64,000 nucleotides of DNA from Litorimonas sp963972195 (GCA_963972195.1 CAXATH010000008.1:62001-126000), one strand, 5' to 3'; positions 26,250 through 35,678 are shown, counted from the stretch's first letter. Program-made: numbers and translations. The notes: generated by a model from the sequence alone, not told the origin.

Positions 26250-26759
26250 ATGGAATTAGACGAATCCTATGCTAAGCCTGAGTTCATGCGCAGGTTATTG
26301 TCGGCAGTCACTCTCTGTTTGTTCCCTCTTATTGTTTCAGGGTACTTTCTTAATACTGCTAACGCGCAGGAAAACTATCTCCCTGATCTGGGTTACGATG
26401 CGCCGATGAATGAAGCTGAAGTTCGGGAGAGCTTTTCAGGTCAAACCCACCGGGGCAGCTATAATTTTCGTATAAAAAATTTCGACGGGCTTCATTTCGA
26501 AGAATGGACTTCGCAAAGCGGGGAGGTTCTTCACCGTATGGGAGGGCGGTTGGACAAAGGGGTTTGGGAGCAGAAGGGAGAGCAAATTTGCTTTGACTAT
26601 GAATCAGAAGACCTTCTTGAAGCCTGTTTTTCTTTTTACCGGCGCGGAAATTGTATTTATCACCATCAGGAAACGGTCGGTGGAAACTTTTCTCCGGGAT
26701 TTACGGCTGTAAGCGTGATTAAAGGGGAGGAGCCTAGTTGTGAACCGCCTATCTCTTAG
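26250..26759 (+). CDS. Exported protein, first of a tandem paralogous pair
   Basis: A 169-residue protein with a signal peptide; the likely mature start follows NTANAQ. The first ATG at 26250 gives an acidic tail before the signal; the ATG at 26286 (MRRLLSAVTLCLFPLIVSGYF) looks more natural. The mature part contains VRESFSGQTHRGSYNF, GVWEQKGEQICFDYE and four Cys (CFDY, ACFSF, GNCIY, SCEP). The next gene has the same order of motifs. The two genes overlap by 20 bases and probably arose by duplication. Family not confidently recognised; likely a periplasmic protein stabilised by disulfides. Confidence 0.68.
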   Translation: MELDESYAKPEFMRRLLSAVTLCLFPLIVSGYFLNTANAQENYLPDLGYDAPMNEAEVRESFSGQTHRGSYNFRIKNFDGLHFEEWTSQSGEVLHRMGGRLDKGVWEQKGEQICFDYESEDLLEACFSFYRRGNCIYHHQETVGGNFSPGFTAVSVIKGEEPSCEPPIS

Positions 26760-27216
26760 CTTCGGATTTGCTTTTCTGACATTTTTACTGAGCCCAATCC
26801 CTTCGGCCTCACAGAGCCAGACAACGGATATACGCCCGCACGCTTTGCGTTTAAGCGGAGAGCAAATTAAAGCAGAATTTAAGGGGATTACGCATGAAGG
26901 TGCTTATAATTTTAACGCGGTCGGCGAAGCCCGAAACAATTATGTCGAAACGCATTTGGAAGACGGGCGCACAATTTACAAAGAAGAAAACCTGGCGAGC
27001 CGCGGTGTCTGGCTGGTGAACGATGGCACTCTTTGCTTTGTTTATGAAGACGACATGTTGGCGGGGGGCTGCTTTCGCGTCTATAAAGTGAAGAATTGCT
27101 ATTACTACTACAGCGATCAATTGATAGAGCATCCAGATGAATTGGATCGGGATTACTGGACCGCCCGTTCCGTCAGAGAGGGTGAAACCCCGCAATGCGA
27201 GGCCGCTATAAGTTAG
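26740..27216 (+). CDS. Exported protein, second of a tandem paralogous pair
   Basis: A 158-residue protein starting with GTG at 26740 behind AAAGGGGAGGAG inside the end of the previous gene. The signal peptide is about 24 residues (SFGFAFLTFLLSPIPSASQ). The body parallels the previous protein: IKAEFKGITHEGAYNF, GVWLVNDGTLCFVYED, GGCFRVYKVKNCYYYY and a final Cys (PQCEAAIS), so four Cys are conserved between the pair. Function unknown. It converges with the DUF2799 gene, 13 bases away. Confidence 0.68.
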   Translation: MNRLSLSFGFAFLTFLLSPIPSASQSQTTDIRPHALRLSGEQIKAEFKGITHEGAYNFNAVGEARNNYVETHLEDGRTIYKEENLASRGVWLVNDGTLCFVYEDDMLAGGCFRVYKVKNCYYYYSDQLIEHPDELDRDYWTARSVREGETPQCEAAIS

Positions 27217-27229
27217 TTTGCTAGAGTGC

Positions 27230-27922
27230 TTAGATATCAGCCTCTGCCAGAGCGTTAAGACGTTCAAAGACGCGGATATTGATTTTCATCTCTTCCAGTT
27301 CCTTTTCGATCCGCTTTGCCTTTTTTCGTAAGCGACGAAGCTCTCCGTCTGAAACATTTTTCTTTTTCATATTGTTTCGCGTGCCGATAAGAGCCTCTTC
27401 ACGCCGAATATAACGGTTCACCATTTCGTCACGCTCTTCATACAGGCCGTGAATGACCTGACCCTCTTCATAGCCAGCAAAATAGCCTGTATCAGCAGTT
27501 ATGCGGCAGAGTTCTGCTTCAGAGCGATTTGATAAACCATGATCATATCCGGTCTCAAAACTACAATATCCGGAAAGGCCTTGATCATAGCCCACAAAAT
27601 AATCACTGTCAGGGAAGGCCTGACATATAGCTTGAACACTATTGCCATTTGAGCCTTGGCTGAAACCTCTGTCATAATCGCAATAGAGCTTAAGCCCCTG
27701 ATCATATCCCCGCAAATAAGCGGTCCGGTCTGGTTTCACGGCAAATTTGGAGCAGGTGGAATTATAATCGGCAAGACGGGCCTGTGACTTGCCGTTTTCG
27801 CCGTCGCGGAATCCGATGTCTTCCCATCCGCCTGCAAGGCACTCTTCTTCGGAGATTGTGGCACAACTCGACAGTGCCAAGGCCGTTGCCGCCAGACCGG
27901 ATGCGATAAGAAATGCTTTCAT
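27230..27922 (-). CDS. DUF2799-type lipoprotein with internal repeats
   Basis: A 230-residue lipoprotein: MKAFLIASGLAATALALSSC ends in a lipobox with the modified Cys at about residue 20. The middle (about 65-155) repeats a unit of about 35-40 residues with GYDQGL-xxYC-xxxxGxxxG (GYDQGLKLYC, GYDQGLSGYC, GYEEGQVIHG), each with aromatic and Cys positions, a hallmark of DUF2799. The C-terminus (about 165-230) is a charged coiled coil. I chose the ATG at 27922, which has GGAGGG before it, over one four codons upstream. Function unknown; an envelope location is likely. Confidence 0.78.
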   Translation of the reverse strand: MKAFLIASGLAATALALSSCATISEEECLAGGWEDIGFRDGENGKSQARLADYNSTCSKFAVKPDRTAYLRGYDQGLKLYCDYDRGFSQGSNGNSVQAICQAFPDSDYFVGYDQGLSGYCSFETGYDHGLSNRSEAELCRITADTGYFAGYEEGQVIHGLYEERDEMVNRYIRREEALIGTRNNMKKKNVSDGELRRLRKKAKRIEKELEEMKINIRVFERLNALAEADI

Positions 27923-28196
27923 TGTACCCTCCATTTTTAAAACGTTTTAAGGGAGGGAGGTTGAACGGGCAATGTGCGGTCCGTTCAAAGTGCGTTCATT
28001 TTAGTCTAGCTGCATCCGCTATAGGCGTGATGAAATATTCTGTAAAACGGGGCGTTCGGCAAAATTTTATCTGCACGGCTTTTCGCTTTTCGAGCCGATG
28101 GGAGCCAAGGCAAACCTTCTGGCTGGAGGGAGATTTCAAAATCGTGGATTTGTTCAACAGCAGCCTTGCAGAATTCCGTCCCATCCGCGGTGACCG

Positions 28197-28457
28197 CTAA
28201 CCCAATTCTTCAAAGGCTTCATAGATGTTTTCTTTAATGAGTTGAACACACCCGTTGGCATTCGTTGAAGTGTCATTCCCAAGAGCAAGGCCGTGTATAC
28301 TGAACGAACCTTCAAGTTTATTCTTATATCGATCAGACGGAAACTTGTAGGGGCGGTGATGCGAGCATCCTGCTAGCGCCAAAAATGAGAAGGACGCCAG
28401 CAGGACTAACAGAAATATACGACCATTAGAAAAAGGGAAGGTTTTTATAGCCTTCAC
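28197..28457 (-). CDS. Small lipoprotein
   Basis: An 86-residue protein with a hydrophobic signal (GRIFLLVLLASFSFLALAGC) and a clear lipobox LAGC; Cys at about residue 31. The mature 55 residues contain SHHRPYKFPSDRYKNK and one further Cys. It follows the propeller-amidohydrolase region in reverse orientation and precedes the DUF2799 gene on the same strand. Family and function not recognised. Confidence 0.62.
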   Translation of the reverse strand: MKAIKTFPFSNGRIFLLVLLASFSFLALAGCSHHRPYKFPSDRYKNKLEGSFSIHGLALGNDTSTNANGCVQLIKENIYEAFEELG

Positions 28458-28504
28458 GGCTCATATTTTTCTAAGAGATGCTTATGTTTTTTAGGCCAGA
28501 AAAA

Positions 28505-31500
28505 TTATTTCTCCCACCAATATGGCAAACGTTTCTTATCGCCTGTGACTACTTCATTCATGGTGTCGGCCTCATATAGACGTCCGCCAATCATGACATG
28601 TTCAATGCCATCTGTATTTCGGATATTTTCAAGTGGATCATTTTCCAAAATGACCAGATCCGCAAGTTTACCGGTTTCCAGTGAGCCAATATCGTCGTCA
28701 AAGCCGAGATGTTTGGCCGGCATGGTGGTGGCCGTTGAGAGCGCTTGTAGGGGGCTCATTCCGCCCCGGGCAAAGCTCCACATTTCCCAGTGGGCAGCGA
28801 GTCCTTCACGTTGGCCGTGAGCGCCAATTCCGACCAGAACACCCGCATCGGCGAGTTGCTTTGCCGTTGCAGCTGATGGAGCGTCGGAATAGTCCTCGAC
28901 CGGAGCTGTGACCACACGCTTTGCGCGCGCTTGCAGCGCCGCAGGCGGAACATGCCCGGACAGAATTGGGTGCTCGGAGACGTCTCCTTCCTGATAGAAG
29001 AAGCGCTCTCCGCTCGGGCCGCCATACGTCACCACAAGCGTGGGTACATAAGCCACATTGGTCTGGCTAAACATCTGGATGACATCATCGTACAGAAACT
29101 CTTGAGGTAGATTGTGTTCGAGTGACGTATTGCCGTCCTGTACCAAAGCCATGTCCATATGGAAAAGCGAGCCGCCTTCGGCAACGACAATCATTTCATT
29201 TTCGCGCGCGGCATCGACAACTTGCTGGCGTTGTTCCCGGCGGGGCTGATTGTAGTTTTTAACGCCGTGTGCGCCTTGCGTTTTCAAACGAGTTACATGC
29301 TCGAGCGCATCTTCTTCAGACTCGATATTGGCAAAAAAGCCTGGGGCTTTTGCGCCGTAAATGACTTCTCCGGTGGAGAAAATCCGTGGAGCCAGTAATT
29401 GCCCAGCTCTTTGAAGTTCTGCGGCCGGGAAAATAGTGTCGGCGCTGCTGGATGGGTCAAATATAGTAGTGACGCCCAAAGCCAGCGTGGCGACGGTTTC
29501 CCAATTCTGCTGAGGCACTAAATCGCCTACGCCTTGCGGTCCATGAGCGTGGGCGTCAATGAACCCGGGAACAATTGTTTTTCCCTCCAAATCCACGGAA
29601 ACTGTGCCGTTCGGAACGGTGATATCAACTCCGATGGCTTTGATACGATCGCCGTCTATCAAGATGGTGCCGTTTTCAATGATTCCGCCGTCTTCGTCGG
29701 ACATGGTGATAATTTTGGCTCCGGTGAGAGCGACCATGCCGTCAGGAATGTCCTTATTTACTTTACGAGACAAAGCCGTGACCGATTTTGGTGCTTCCGG
29801 CTGCTTGTCCGCAGATGGGTCAGCTGAATAAAGAGTCGGTCCCACAGACCAGAAAACCTTGCCGGAATTTGTCCAGCTCGGATAGGTGGCACCGTTCTGA
29901 CTCAATTTTGTCACGGGCAGGGCCGTGGCGCTTATCCCGCCGCCGACATTTTGCGGGCCGGACAGAATAGGCATAGTATAAAGGTTATAATTCTCGCGAA
30001 AGGCCACAGTCTGGCCGTCGAAGGAAACCTGATAGCTTTGCGCCATTTCAGAGCTTGTATGGATGCGAGCGTCATGGCCGAGCAGATTTACGCTGACCAG
30101 AGCATTTTTACCGTCTTCATTTCTTGTTATGAAGAGACGAAGATCATCCGCGCCGAAATGAGGCATAGAACCGGATTTTGAGACTCTAACGGCGTCGCCA
30201 CTCTCAACGTCCTGAACGTAAACGCCTTCAGCTTCTGACCACTCAGGAGCTGTCAAATTGCCGCCGCCTTTTTTCTCAAAAGTCAGGTAGTCACCGCCGG
30301 GTGAAAGTGCCGGGTTCGCATAATGACCGGGTTTGTCCGTGTGAGTAGTGATTTCGCCTGACGTTAAATCTATTGAATGAATGGCGCCGAGATCCGCATC
30401 ATCCCACGTTGCAAAGACGATTTTGCTTCCGTCACGGGAGAAACGGGGGTGAAGCTCTTTCAGGTCAGTTGGAAGGTTTGTCAGCCGTTGTTCTTTTCCG
30501 CCCGAAGCCGGTTTTCTGTAAAGCTTACCCAAGCTTTCAAATATAACAGTTCGACCATCCGGAGAGACCTGAACGAAACGCGGCATATGTGTTTTAAAAG
30601 TATCGGGCGCGACATCAACTTTTGGACGCGGCGCTGTCCGAATTTCGCGTGTGTCTTTCACGCTGAAATCGATATGTTCGATATCGCCAGTCTCGACGAC
30701 AAGTTTGTGAATTTGGCCGCGTGCCCAGAAATAGAGCGCTTTGGAATCGGGGCTCCAATCCATATTCGGATAAACGCCGTGTACCGCCCAAGTCTCCTGC
30801 ATGTCGCGGTCCAGGTGGTCAAAGATTTCGCGTTCTTCTCCGCTCTCCAAATCTTTTACAAATAGACGGGTTTCGGCATTAACGCGTTTGACAAACGCGA
30901 GGTGTTTTCCGTCCGGTGAAGGTGTGGGGCGAACCGCGCCGCCATAGCCGCCAGCAGCGACGGATATTTCGCCTGTATCCATGTCATATTTTTTAATTTG
31001 AAAAAGCTCTCCATGCGAATCCTGCGCATATTCAAAGATCGGCCCGGAGGTGACGTTTTGACTGTAATAAATGCCTTTGCCGTCCGGCGTGAACATGGGC
31101 TCTCCCAATTCCTTCTGGTGAGCTTCGGAAGGGCGCTCCACAAGTTGAACGCCAGAGCCGCCTTGCGTGCTGTATAGCCAGATTTCGCCAACCCCGAGTG
31201 AGCGCGACGTGGTGTAATGCTTTCGGCCCGCAATGAAGTTCCCGCTCGGATGCCAAGTGGGGTTATTGAGCAAACGAAAGCTTTCATCCGTTACCTGTTC
31301 CATGTCAGACCCGTCCACATCCATTGTCCAGATATTGTCGCCGCCCTCACGGTCAGAGATAAAGGCCAGGCGCTGCCCATCCGGAGAAAAGCGCGGTTGC
31401 ATTTCCCAGGCCATGCCGGAAGCGATATTTGTGGCTTTGCCGCCTGTGACAGGCATGGTGTAGATATCGCCGAGTAGATCAAAAGCGAGGGTTTTTCCGT

Positions 31501-31693
31501 CAGGGGAGACATCCAGGCTCATCCAGGTGCCTTCGGTTACGTCAATGTCGATGGATTTTTTCGGTCCCGGAGGGTTCGTAACATCCCATTTCGCCTCGTC
31601 TTCTTTCTTATCGGTGTCATCGGACTGTGCATAGGCAAATGAGGACAGAGACAGAGTTGCAATTGAAACGAGGAGGGATGTTTTGAATGACAT
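28505..31693 (-). CDS. Exported beta-propeller amidohydrolase
   Basis: A 1062-residue protein with a signal peptide (LLVSIATLSLSSFAYAQ). Residues about 45-640 are repeated TolB/PD40-type blades, with phrases such as SPDGKTLAFD, SPDGQRLAF, TPDGKGIYYS, SPDGKHLAFV and SPDSKALYFW. Residues about 650-1055 form a metal-dependent amidohydrolase: VPGFIDAHAHG near 715 is the HxH metal motif, followed later by SLEHNL and GIGAHGQ. Such proteins are predicted peptidases or imidase-like hydrolases acting in the periplasm on short peptides. It lies downstream of an M28 peptidase gene on the same strand, consistent with a peptide-degradation set. Confidence 0.87.
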   Translation of the reverse strand: MSFKTSLLVSIATLSLSSFAYAQSDDTDKKEDEAKWDVTNPPGPKKSIDIDVTEGTWMSLDVSPDGKTLAFDLLGDIYTMPVTGGKATNIASGMAWEMQPRFSPDGQRLAFISDREGGDNIWTMDVDGSDMEQVTDESFRLLNNPTWHPSGNFIAGRKHYTTSRSLGVGEIWLYSTQGGSGVQLVERPSEAHQKELGEPMFTPDGKGIYYSQNVTSGPIFEYAQDSHGELFQIKKYDMDTGEISVAAGGYGGAVRPTPSPDGKHLAFVKRVNAETRLFVKDLESGEEREIFDHLDRDMQETWAVHGVYPNMDWSPDSKALYFWARGQIHKLVVETGDIEHIDFSVKDTREIRTAPRPKVDVAPDTFKTHMPRFVQVSPDGRTVIFESLGKLYRKPASGGKEQRLTNLPTDLKELHPRFSRDGSKIVFATWDDADLGAIHSIDLTSGEITTHTDKPGHYANPALSPGGDYLTFEKKGGGNLTAPEWSEAEGVYVQDVESGDAVRVSKSGSMPHFGADDLRLFITRNEDGKNALVSVNLLGHDARIHTSSEMAQSYQVSFDGQTVAFRENYNLYTMPILSGPQNVGGGISATALPVTKLSQNGATYPSWTNSGKVFWSVGPTLYSADPSADKQPEAPKSVTALSRKVNKDIPDGMVALTGAKIITMSDEDGGIIENGTILIDGDRIKAIGVDITVPNGTVSVDLEGKTIVPGFIDAHAHGPQGVGDLVPQQNWETVATLALGVTTIFDPSSSADTIFPAAELQRAGQLLAPRIFSTGEVIYGAKAPGFFANIESEEDALEHVTRLKTQGAHGVKNYNQPRREQRQQVVDAARENEMIVVAEGGSLFHMDMALVQDGNTSLEHNLPQEFLYDDVIQMFSQTNVAYVPTLVVTYGGPSGERFFYQEGDVSEHPILSGHVPPAALQARAKRVVTAPVEDYSDAPSAATAKQLADAGVLVGIGAHGQREGLAAHWEMWSFARGGMSPLQALSTATTMPAKHLGFDDDIGSLETGKLADLVILENDPLENIRNTDGIEHVMIGGRLYEADTMNEVVTGDKKRLPYWWEK

Positions 31694-31856
31694 AGGAGGC
31701 CTTTATCTGAATTGGATTGTAATTAACGATATTTGAGACGAAAAATCATACCTTTTCGCCTGCTGAGGGAATAATAAACCGAAAATATTTCCATCTTCCC
31801 GCGTGATCCTTTTTCTCGGGGCAACGCGCGAAGAGGTGAAATAAAATTTGGCGGGG

Positions 31857-33233
31857 TTAAAACCGTCCGGCGGCGCCCGGAAAGACAACAGGCGTTTCAC
31901 TACCGTCTTTGGCGACCGCGCTAACGCCGAAAAAGTAATTGTCGATAACGAGGTTTTCGAAAGTCCATTCGTTCACGTTCCCAACAAAGCGTGAATGTGT
32001 CCATTCCGGTTCTGTTGTGAGACGCCAATGTACGCGATACCCGGCCAAGTTCGACGCATTGGCAGGCGTTTCCCATTTCAATATTGCAGAAGGCTCAACT
32101 GCGCCGGAAGCTTCGACATTGGCAGGGAAGGGCGGAGCGCCGGCCATTCCGGCCATCGTAACGGCATTTAGCGCGGTAAGTTTCGCGGCGTAGGTCTCAT
32201 CAACGCCTTCCATAGTATCGCCATAAGTAATGCCGTCTTCTGTTCTTAGGTCCTGATGCTGGCGGTCATAATGTTCATGCGTTTCCATAATGCGAACGCC
32301 GGGAATTCCAACCATGTTGAAGGGGCGGTGATGGCCGCCGCGCCCAAAACGGTCCAAGCGGTAAATCATCATAACATTCAGGTTCGTCATATACTGGTCG
32401 GCTTGAGCCTTAACGTAGCGCGCGAGATTTCTGGACGGGCTATCGACTTCGCCGCCTGTAAATCGGCGCGTACGGGCCTCTTCCTCGGTTTCATTGGCGC
32501 GTGTGCCTTCGGAGAAAACGCGGGCTGTAGAGTTATCGGTCACGCCGTCAACGCCCGTGATGTTAGAGATCATATCATTATTGAGAACGCCTTTGATATC
32601 CCATCCCTGATCGAGCGCGCGTTGGGCGACGATCTTACCGCCGAACAGTCCCTGTTCCTCTCCGGATAGTCCGGCATAAATGATGGAGCCTGCAAATTTA
32701 TGTTTTGAGAGAACCCGCGCTGCCTCAATTGCGCCGGCCATGCCTGAGGCATTGTCATTGGCGCCGGGGCTTTCAGACGTGCCATTAAGAGGGTCTGTGA
32801 CCCGGCTATCAATGTCGCCGCTCATCATGACATAGCGGTTCGGATCGATACTGCCTTTTTGAATAGCCAGAACGCTTACGACTTCCGTGGGCTCCGGGAT
32901 GCGGGTTTCACCTTCGATCGTGTCTGAAACATACATCACTTCAAGGCAGCCACCGCAATCTGCGGAGATTTTCTCGAACTCGTTAAAAATCCAGCGGCGC
33001 GCCGCACCAATGCCGCGGGTATCGCTTTCTGTCTCGGATAAAGTATGGCGCGTGCCAAAATCGACGAGCGTTTGAATATCCGAGCGAATACGTTCCGGGG
33101 ACGGAGCGACAGCAATATCGTAAATCTTCTGAACCTCACTCGGAGGCGCATCCTGACTTTGTGCGAATGCCTGAAACGGCAAGGTAAACATCAGGGCGGT
33201 TGCGCCCAATAAAAGAGGTTTGAAAGCTGTCAT
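31857..33233 (-). CDS. Exported M28 metallopeptidase with C-terminal Fn3-like domain
   Basis: A 458-residue protein with a signal peptide (MTAFKPLLLGATALMFTLPFQAFA). The M28 core has the zinc-ligand signature: MMSGDIDSR (Asp in place of the usual HxD His), GANDNASGMAG and GLSGEEQGLFGG (general base Glu). Residues about 360-458 (ILKWETPANASNLAGYRVHWR, NYFFGVSAVAKDGSETP) look like a fibronectin type III domain. M28 enzymes are aminopeptidases or carboxypeptidases with two zinc ions. The altered first ligand position should be checked. It sits four bases from the desaturase gene's stop, on the same strand. Confidence 0.82.
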   Translation of the reverse strand: MTAFKPLLLGATALMFTLPFQAFAQSQDAPPSEVQKIYDIAVAPSPERIRSDIQTLVDFGTRHTLSETESDTRGIGAARRWIFNEFEKISADCGGCLEVMYVSDTIEGETRIPEPTEVVSVLAIQKGSIDPNRYVMMSGDIDSRVTDPLNGTSESPGANDNASGMAGAIEAARVLSKHKFAGSIIYAGLSGEEQGLFGGKIVAQRALDQGWDIKGVLNNDMISNITGVDGVTDNSTARVFSEGTRANETEEEARTRRFTGGEVDSPSRNLARYVKAQADQYMTNLNVMMIYRLDRFGRGGHHRPFNMVGIPGVRIMETHEHYDRQHQDLRTEDGITYGDTMEGVDETYAAKLTALNAVTMAGMAGAPPFPANVEASGAVEPSAILKWETPANASNLAGYRVHWRLTTEPEWTHSRFVGNVNEWTFENLVIDNYFFGVSAVAKDGSETPVVFPGAAGRF

Positions 33234-33236
33234 AGA

Positions 33237-34136
33237 TTATCCAGTAGAAGCGAGTTTCAGTACGTCGATGTAAGAGGTTTCATATTCCATTTTCGGCAAA
33301 TATCCGGCGTCTTGCATGGCATTATGAAGTGTTGGCAGTCGGTAGCACGGCACATACATGTAAGAATGATGCTCGAGATGGTAATTCACCCAATATGGGG
33401 CGAGGAAAATTCGGGCAGGAAGAGAGGCTTTCGTCGTGCGGGCGTAACGAAACGGGTTTCCGTCCGTCGCGGTCATGGCGTGTTCTGCAATATTGCGAAT
33501 TCTCAACACGGCCATGAACCAGGTCATGAGCGGGAAAAGCCAAAGCGCGAAATACGCCCACCAGACACCCACCGCCGCTAAGGCAGCAAAAAGTATTATG
33601 TTTGTCACTATAATCGGTGTTCGCGAGCTTTTGGCAAAAGCATCCGAGCCCTCCAGCTCTACGCCCTTTAGGCTTGCCAGCCGTAAACGCCAGAATGTCT
33701 GGCCTGTCAGGTCGCGGATAAGTTTCCGCTTGAGGCTTGCCTTAGTCGTGGGAAATTTGGCCGAGAGCGGCAGGTCGGGATCCAACTCTGTCTGTGTATG
33801 CTTGTGATGTTTCAAGTGGTAATGACGATAGGCCTGCATGTTTCCGCCGTAAGGCGCCGCCAAAAACCAAGTGCCGACAAATTCATTCAATGATTTTGTT
33901 TTGAATAATACGCCGTGCGCCGCATCGTGCATAAGGATGGCCATTCCGTGCTGCCGCGAGCCGATAAGCAAAAAAGCTAACACAAAAGTCAATGGGTTTG
34001 GCAATAAAACAAAAATGGCTCCGGCGCCTATACAAACGGTCCAAACATGAAGTGTCAGCCAAGCGCCCCACAAGTCCGAACGTTTTGCGATAGGCCGGAC
34101 AATGTCTTTCGACAAAATTGGTGAGGTAGCTCCCAT
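33237..34136 (-). CDS. Fatty acid desaturase family membrane protein
   Basis: A di-iron membrane enzyme with three histidine boxes: HDAAH (in ILMHDAAHGVLF), HLKHHKHTQ and HLEHHSYM. Several hydrophobic segments surround them. Members desaturate or hydroxylate acyl chains, or act on carotenoids. The frame extends to a TTG at 34190, but the ATG at 34136 (MGATSPILSKD) is the more likely start, giving 299 residues. The gene is divergent from the beta-carbonic anhydrase and directly followed by the M28 peptidase. Confidence 0.86.
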   Translation of the reverse strand: MGATSPILSKDIVRPIAKRSDLWGAWLTLHVWTVCIGAGAIFVLLPNPLTFVLAFLLIGSRQHGMAILMHDAAHGVLFKTKSLNEFVGTWFLAAPYGGNMQAYRHYHLKHHKHTQTELDPDLPLSAKFPTTKASLKRKLIRDLTGQTFWRLRLASLKGVELEGSDAFAKSSRTPIIVTNIILFAALAAVGVWWAYFALWLFPLMTWFMAVLRIRNIAEHAMTATDGNPFRYARTTKASLPARIFLAPYWVNYHLEHHSYMYVPCYRLPTLHNAMQDAGYLPKMEYETSYIDVLKLASTG

Positions 34137-34229
34137 AAATATATTTTTGCGCGATTGCAGTGTTGAGTCAATTGCACGGTAGCCATTCAAACTCTTGCTT
34201 TTAGACGCATTTTTTTACAAAAGAGACAC

Positions 34230-34889
34230 ATGACGAAAGATAATACCCTTACTCAAACTGACTGGAAAGCCCGCCTGGTCGAAGGCTATCAACAATTTCG
34301 CGCGGGAGACTATGTCGAGCAGAAAGCGCTTTACGAAGAATTAGGCAGACATGGCCAGAGCCCCAAGGTCATGCTCATTGGGTGTGCGGATAGCCGCGCT
34401 GATCCTTCGGATATTTTTAATGCTTATCCAGGGCAGATGTTTGTGGCCCGAAACGTTGCCAATGTCGTTCCGCCAGCAGACCCGACAGCGGGCTATCACG
34501 GGACGTCAGCCGCAATTCAATATGCGGTAGAGGTTATCGGGATCGAAATGCTGGTCATCATGGGGCATGAAAGTTGCGGAGGCATTCAAGGCTGTATCGC
34601 CGGGCTGGGGCAAAAGAAAGACGCCGGATATATTGGATCCTGGGTGTCTTTAATGGACGATGTGCGGGAGCGTGTGCTGGCCCGAAATGTGCCTGAAGAA
34701 GAACTGCAATTCGAAATGGAATTGGAAAACATTCGCCAAAGCCTTCGCAATCTCATGACATTTGATTTCGTCAAAAAGGCCGTCAATTCGGGGCAGTTAA
34801 AATTGCAAGGCGCTTATTTTTCAATCATTAAGGCGCGTTTGTTAATGTCTGATGACGCGGGCTTATTCAGCGAAGTTCCGGTTTCTTAA
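34230..34889 (+). CDS. Beta-class carbonic anhydrase
   Basis: A 219-residue enzyme for reversible CO2 hydration. The zinc ligands are visible: Cys and the Asp/Arg dyad in LIGCADSRADP (about residue 48), His and Cys in MGHESCGGIQG (about 110). The core also has VARNVANVVPP. Length and motif order match bacterial beta-carbonic anhydrases. The ATG at 34230 follows AAAAGAGAC. It is an independent unit, convergent with coq4. A second, gamma-class member is encoded at 15217-15738. Confidence 0.93.
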   Translation: MTKDNTLTQTDWKARLVEGYQQFRAGDYVEQKALYEELGRHGQSPKVMLIGCADSRADPSDIFNAYPGQMFVARNVANVVPPADPTAGYHGTSAAIQYAVEVIGIEMLVIMGHESCGGIQGCIAGLGQKKDAGYIGSWVSLMDDVRERVLARNVPEEELQFEMELENIRQSLRNLMTFDFVKKAVNSGQLKLQGAYFSIIKARLLMSDDAGLFSEVPVS

Positions 34890-34907
34890 GCCGCAGATTT
34901 CTAAGGT

Positions 34908-35678
34908 TTAAGCCGCCGCAATGAGAGCGTAAGGATCAATATTATTTGTTCTGAGCGCGTCGTGGACTTCAAAATAGCGCGTCGGCGTACCCACGTTGAG
35001 GCGCTTACGGGCATCCTCTAAATCTTCTTCCATCAAAGCCATGATGTCTTGTGTGTAGATTTTAACTGCGGCTTTGCCAAGAGCTTCGCCCTGCTTGATA
35101 GCCGCAAAAACAGGCGCGCCTTTCGGCACGGATTTCTTGATTTCAAGTCCGGCCATGTAAGCAATGAAGCGGGCGCCGATATTTTTATCCTGAGAGTAGG
35201 TGAAGCCTAAAACGCAGGCTTCGCCCAAGGCATCGCGGCTATATCCGGTGAACACATGTAATAGATCATGAGTGTCGCGCAGACGGTTCGCGAACCACAT
35301 AAAATCTTCGGACGCCTCAAATTTATTTGAGGATTCAAATTTGGCATATTCATCCACCAAGCCCTGAGCCGTCAGCCCCTGACTTTGCATGAAATGAAGA
35401 TAGGCCCGTCCCACCGTGTTTTCAGGGAGTTTGGCTAATTCTTCATGATTGTCCAGTAGAGGGGGAAGGTAGCGCCTTTCTTGAAAACGGGCTTGTCCTT
35501 CAGGCGTTTCTAAAAACCTTTCAAACACTTTGAAGGGGCGCGCCCCGTTCAACGCTTTGATAATGTGAAAAACCTGGGTCGTGTCTTCCTTATTGGCCAT
35601 AAGATTTCGAAAATGCCGAAACGCTTTTATGGGTTTCATACGGTATTTGAATCGATTTTTGAGCGATAGGTTTTTCAT
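34908..35678 (-). CDS. Ubiquinone biosynthesis protein COQ4 family
   Basis: A COQ4-type protein of about 256 residues. RLRDTHDLLHVFTGYSRDALGEACV carries the HDxxH...E motif that binds a metal in COQ4. In eukaryotes COQ4 belongs to the ubiquinone synthesis complex and has been linked to C1 oxidative decarboxylation of the ring; alphaproteobacterial homologs are thought to act similarly. The longest frame opens with TTG at 35714; the ATG at 35678 (MKNLSLKNRF) is preferred, and an ATG at 35639 is also possible. No clear ribosome binding site decides. It is a single gene, convergent with the carbonic anhydrase. Confidence 0.85.
   Translation of the reverse strand: MKNLSLKNRFKYRMKPIKAFRHFRNLMANKEDTTQVFHIIKALNGARPFKVFERFLETPEGQARFQERRYLPPLLDNHEELAKLPENTVGRAYLHFMQSQGLTAQGLVDEYAKFESSNKFEASEDFMWFANRLRDTHDLLHVFTGYSRDALGEACVLGFTYSQDKNIGARFIAYMAGLEIKKSVPKGAPVFAAIKQGEALGKAAVKIYTQDIMALMEEDLEDARKRLNVGTPTRYFEVHDALRTNNIDPYALIAAA

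Noticed and set aside
27935..28196. Two overlapping small frames (plus and minus) between two lipoprotein genes
   Set aside because: They are shadows of each other, without convincing start signals or recognisable domains.
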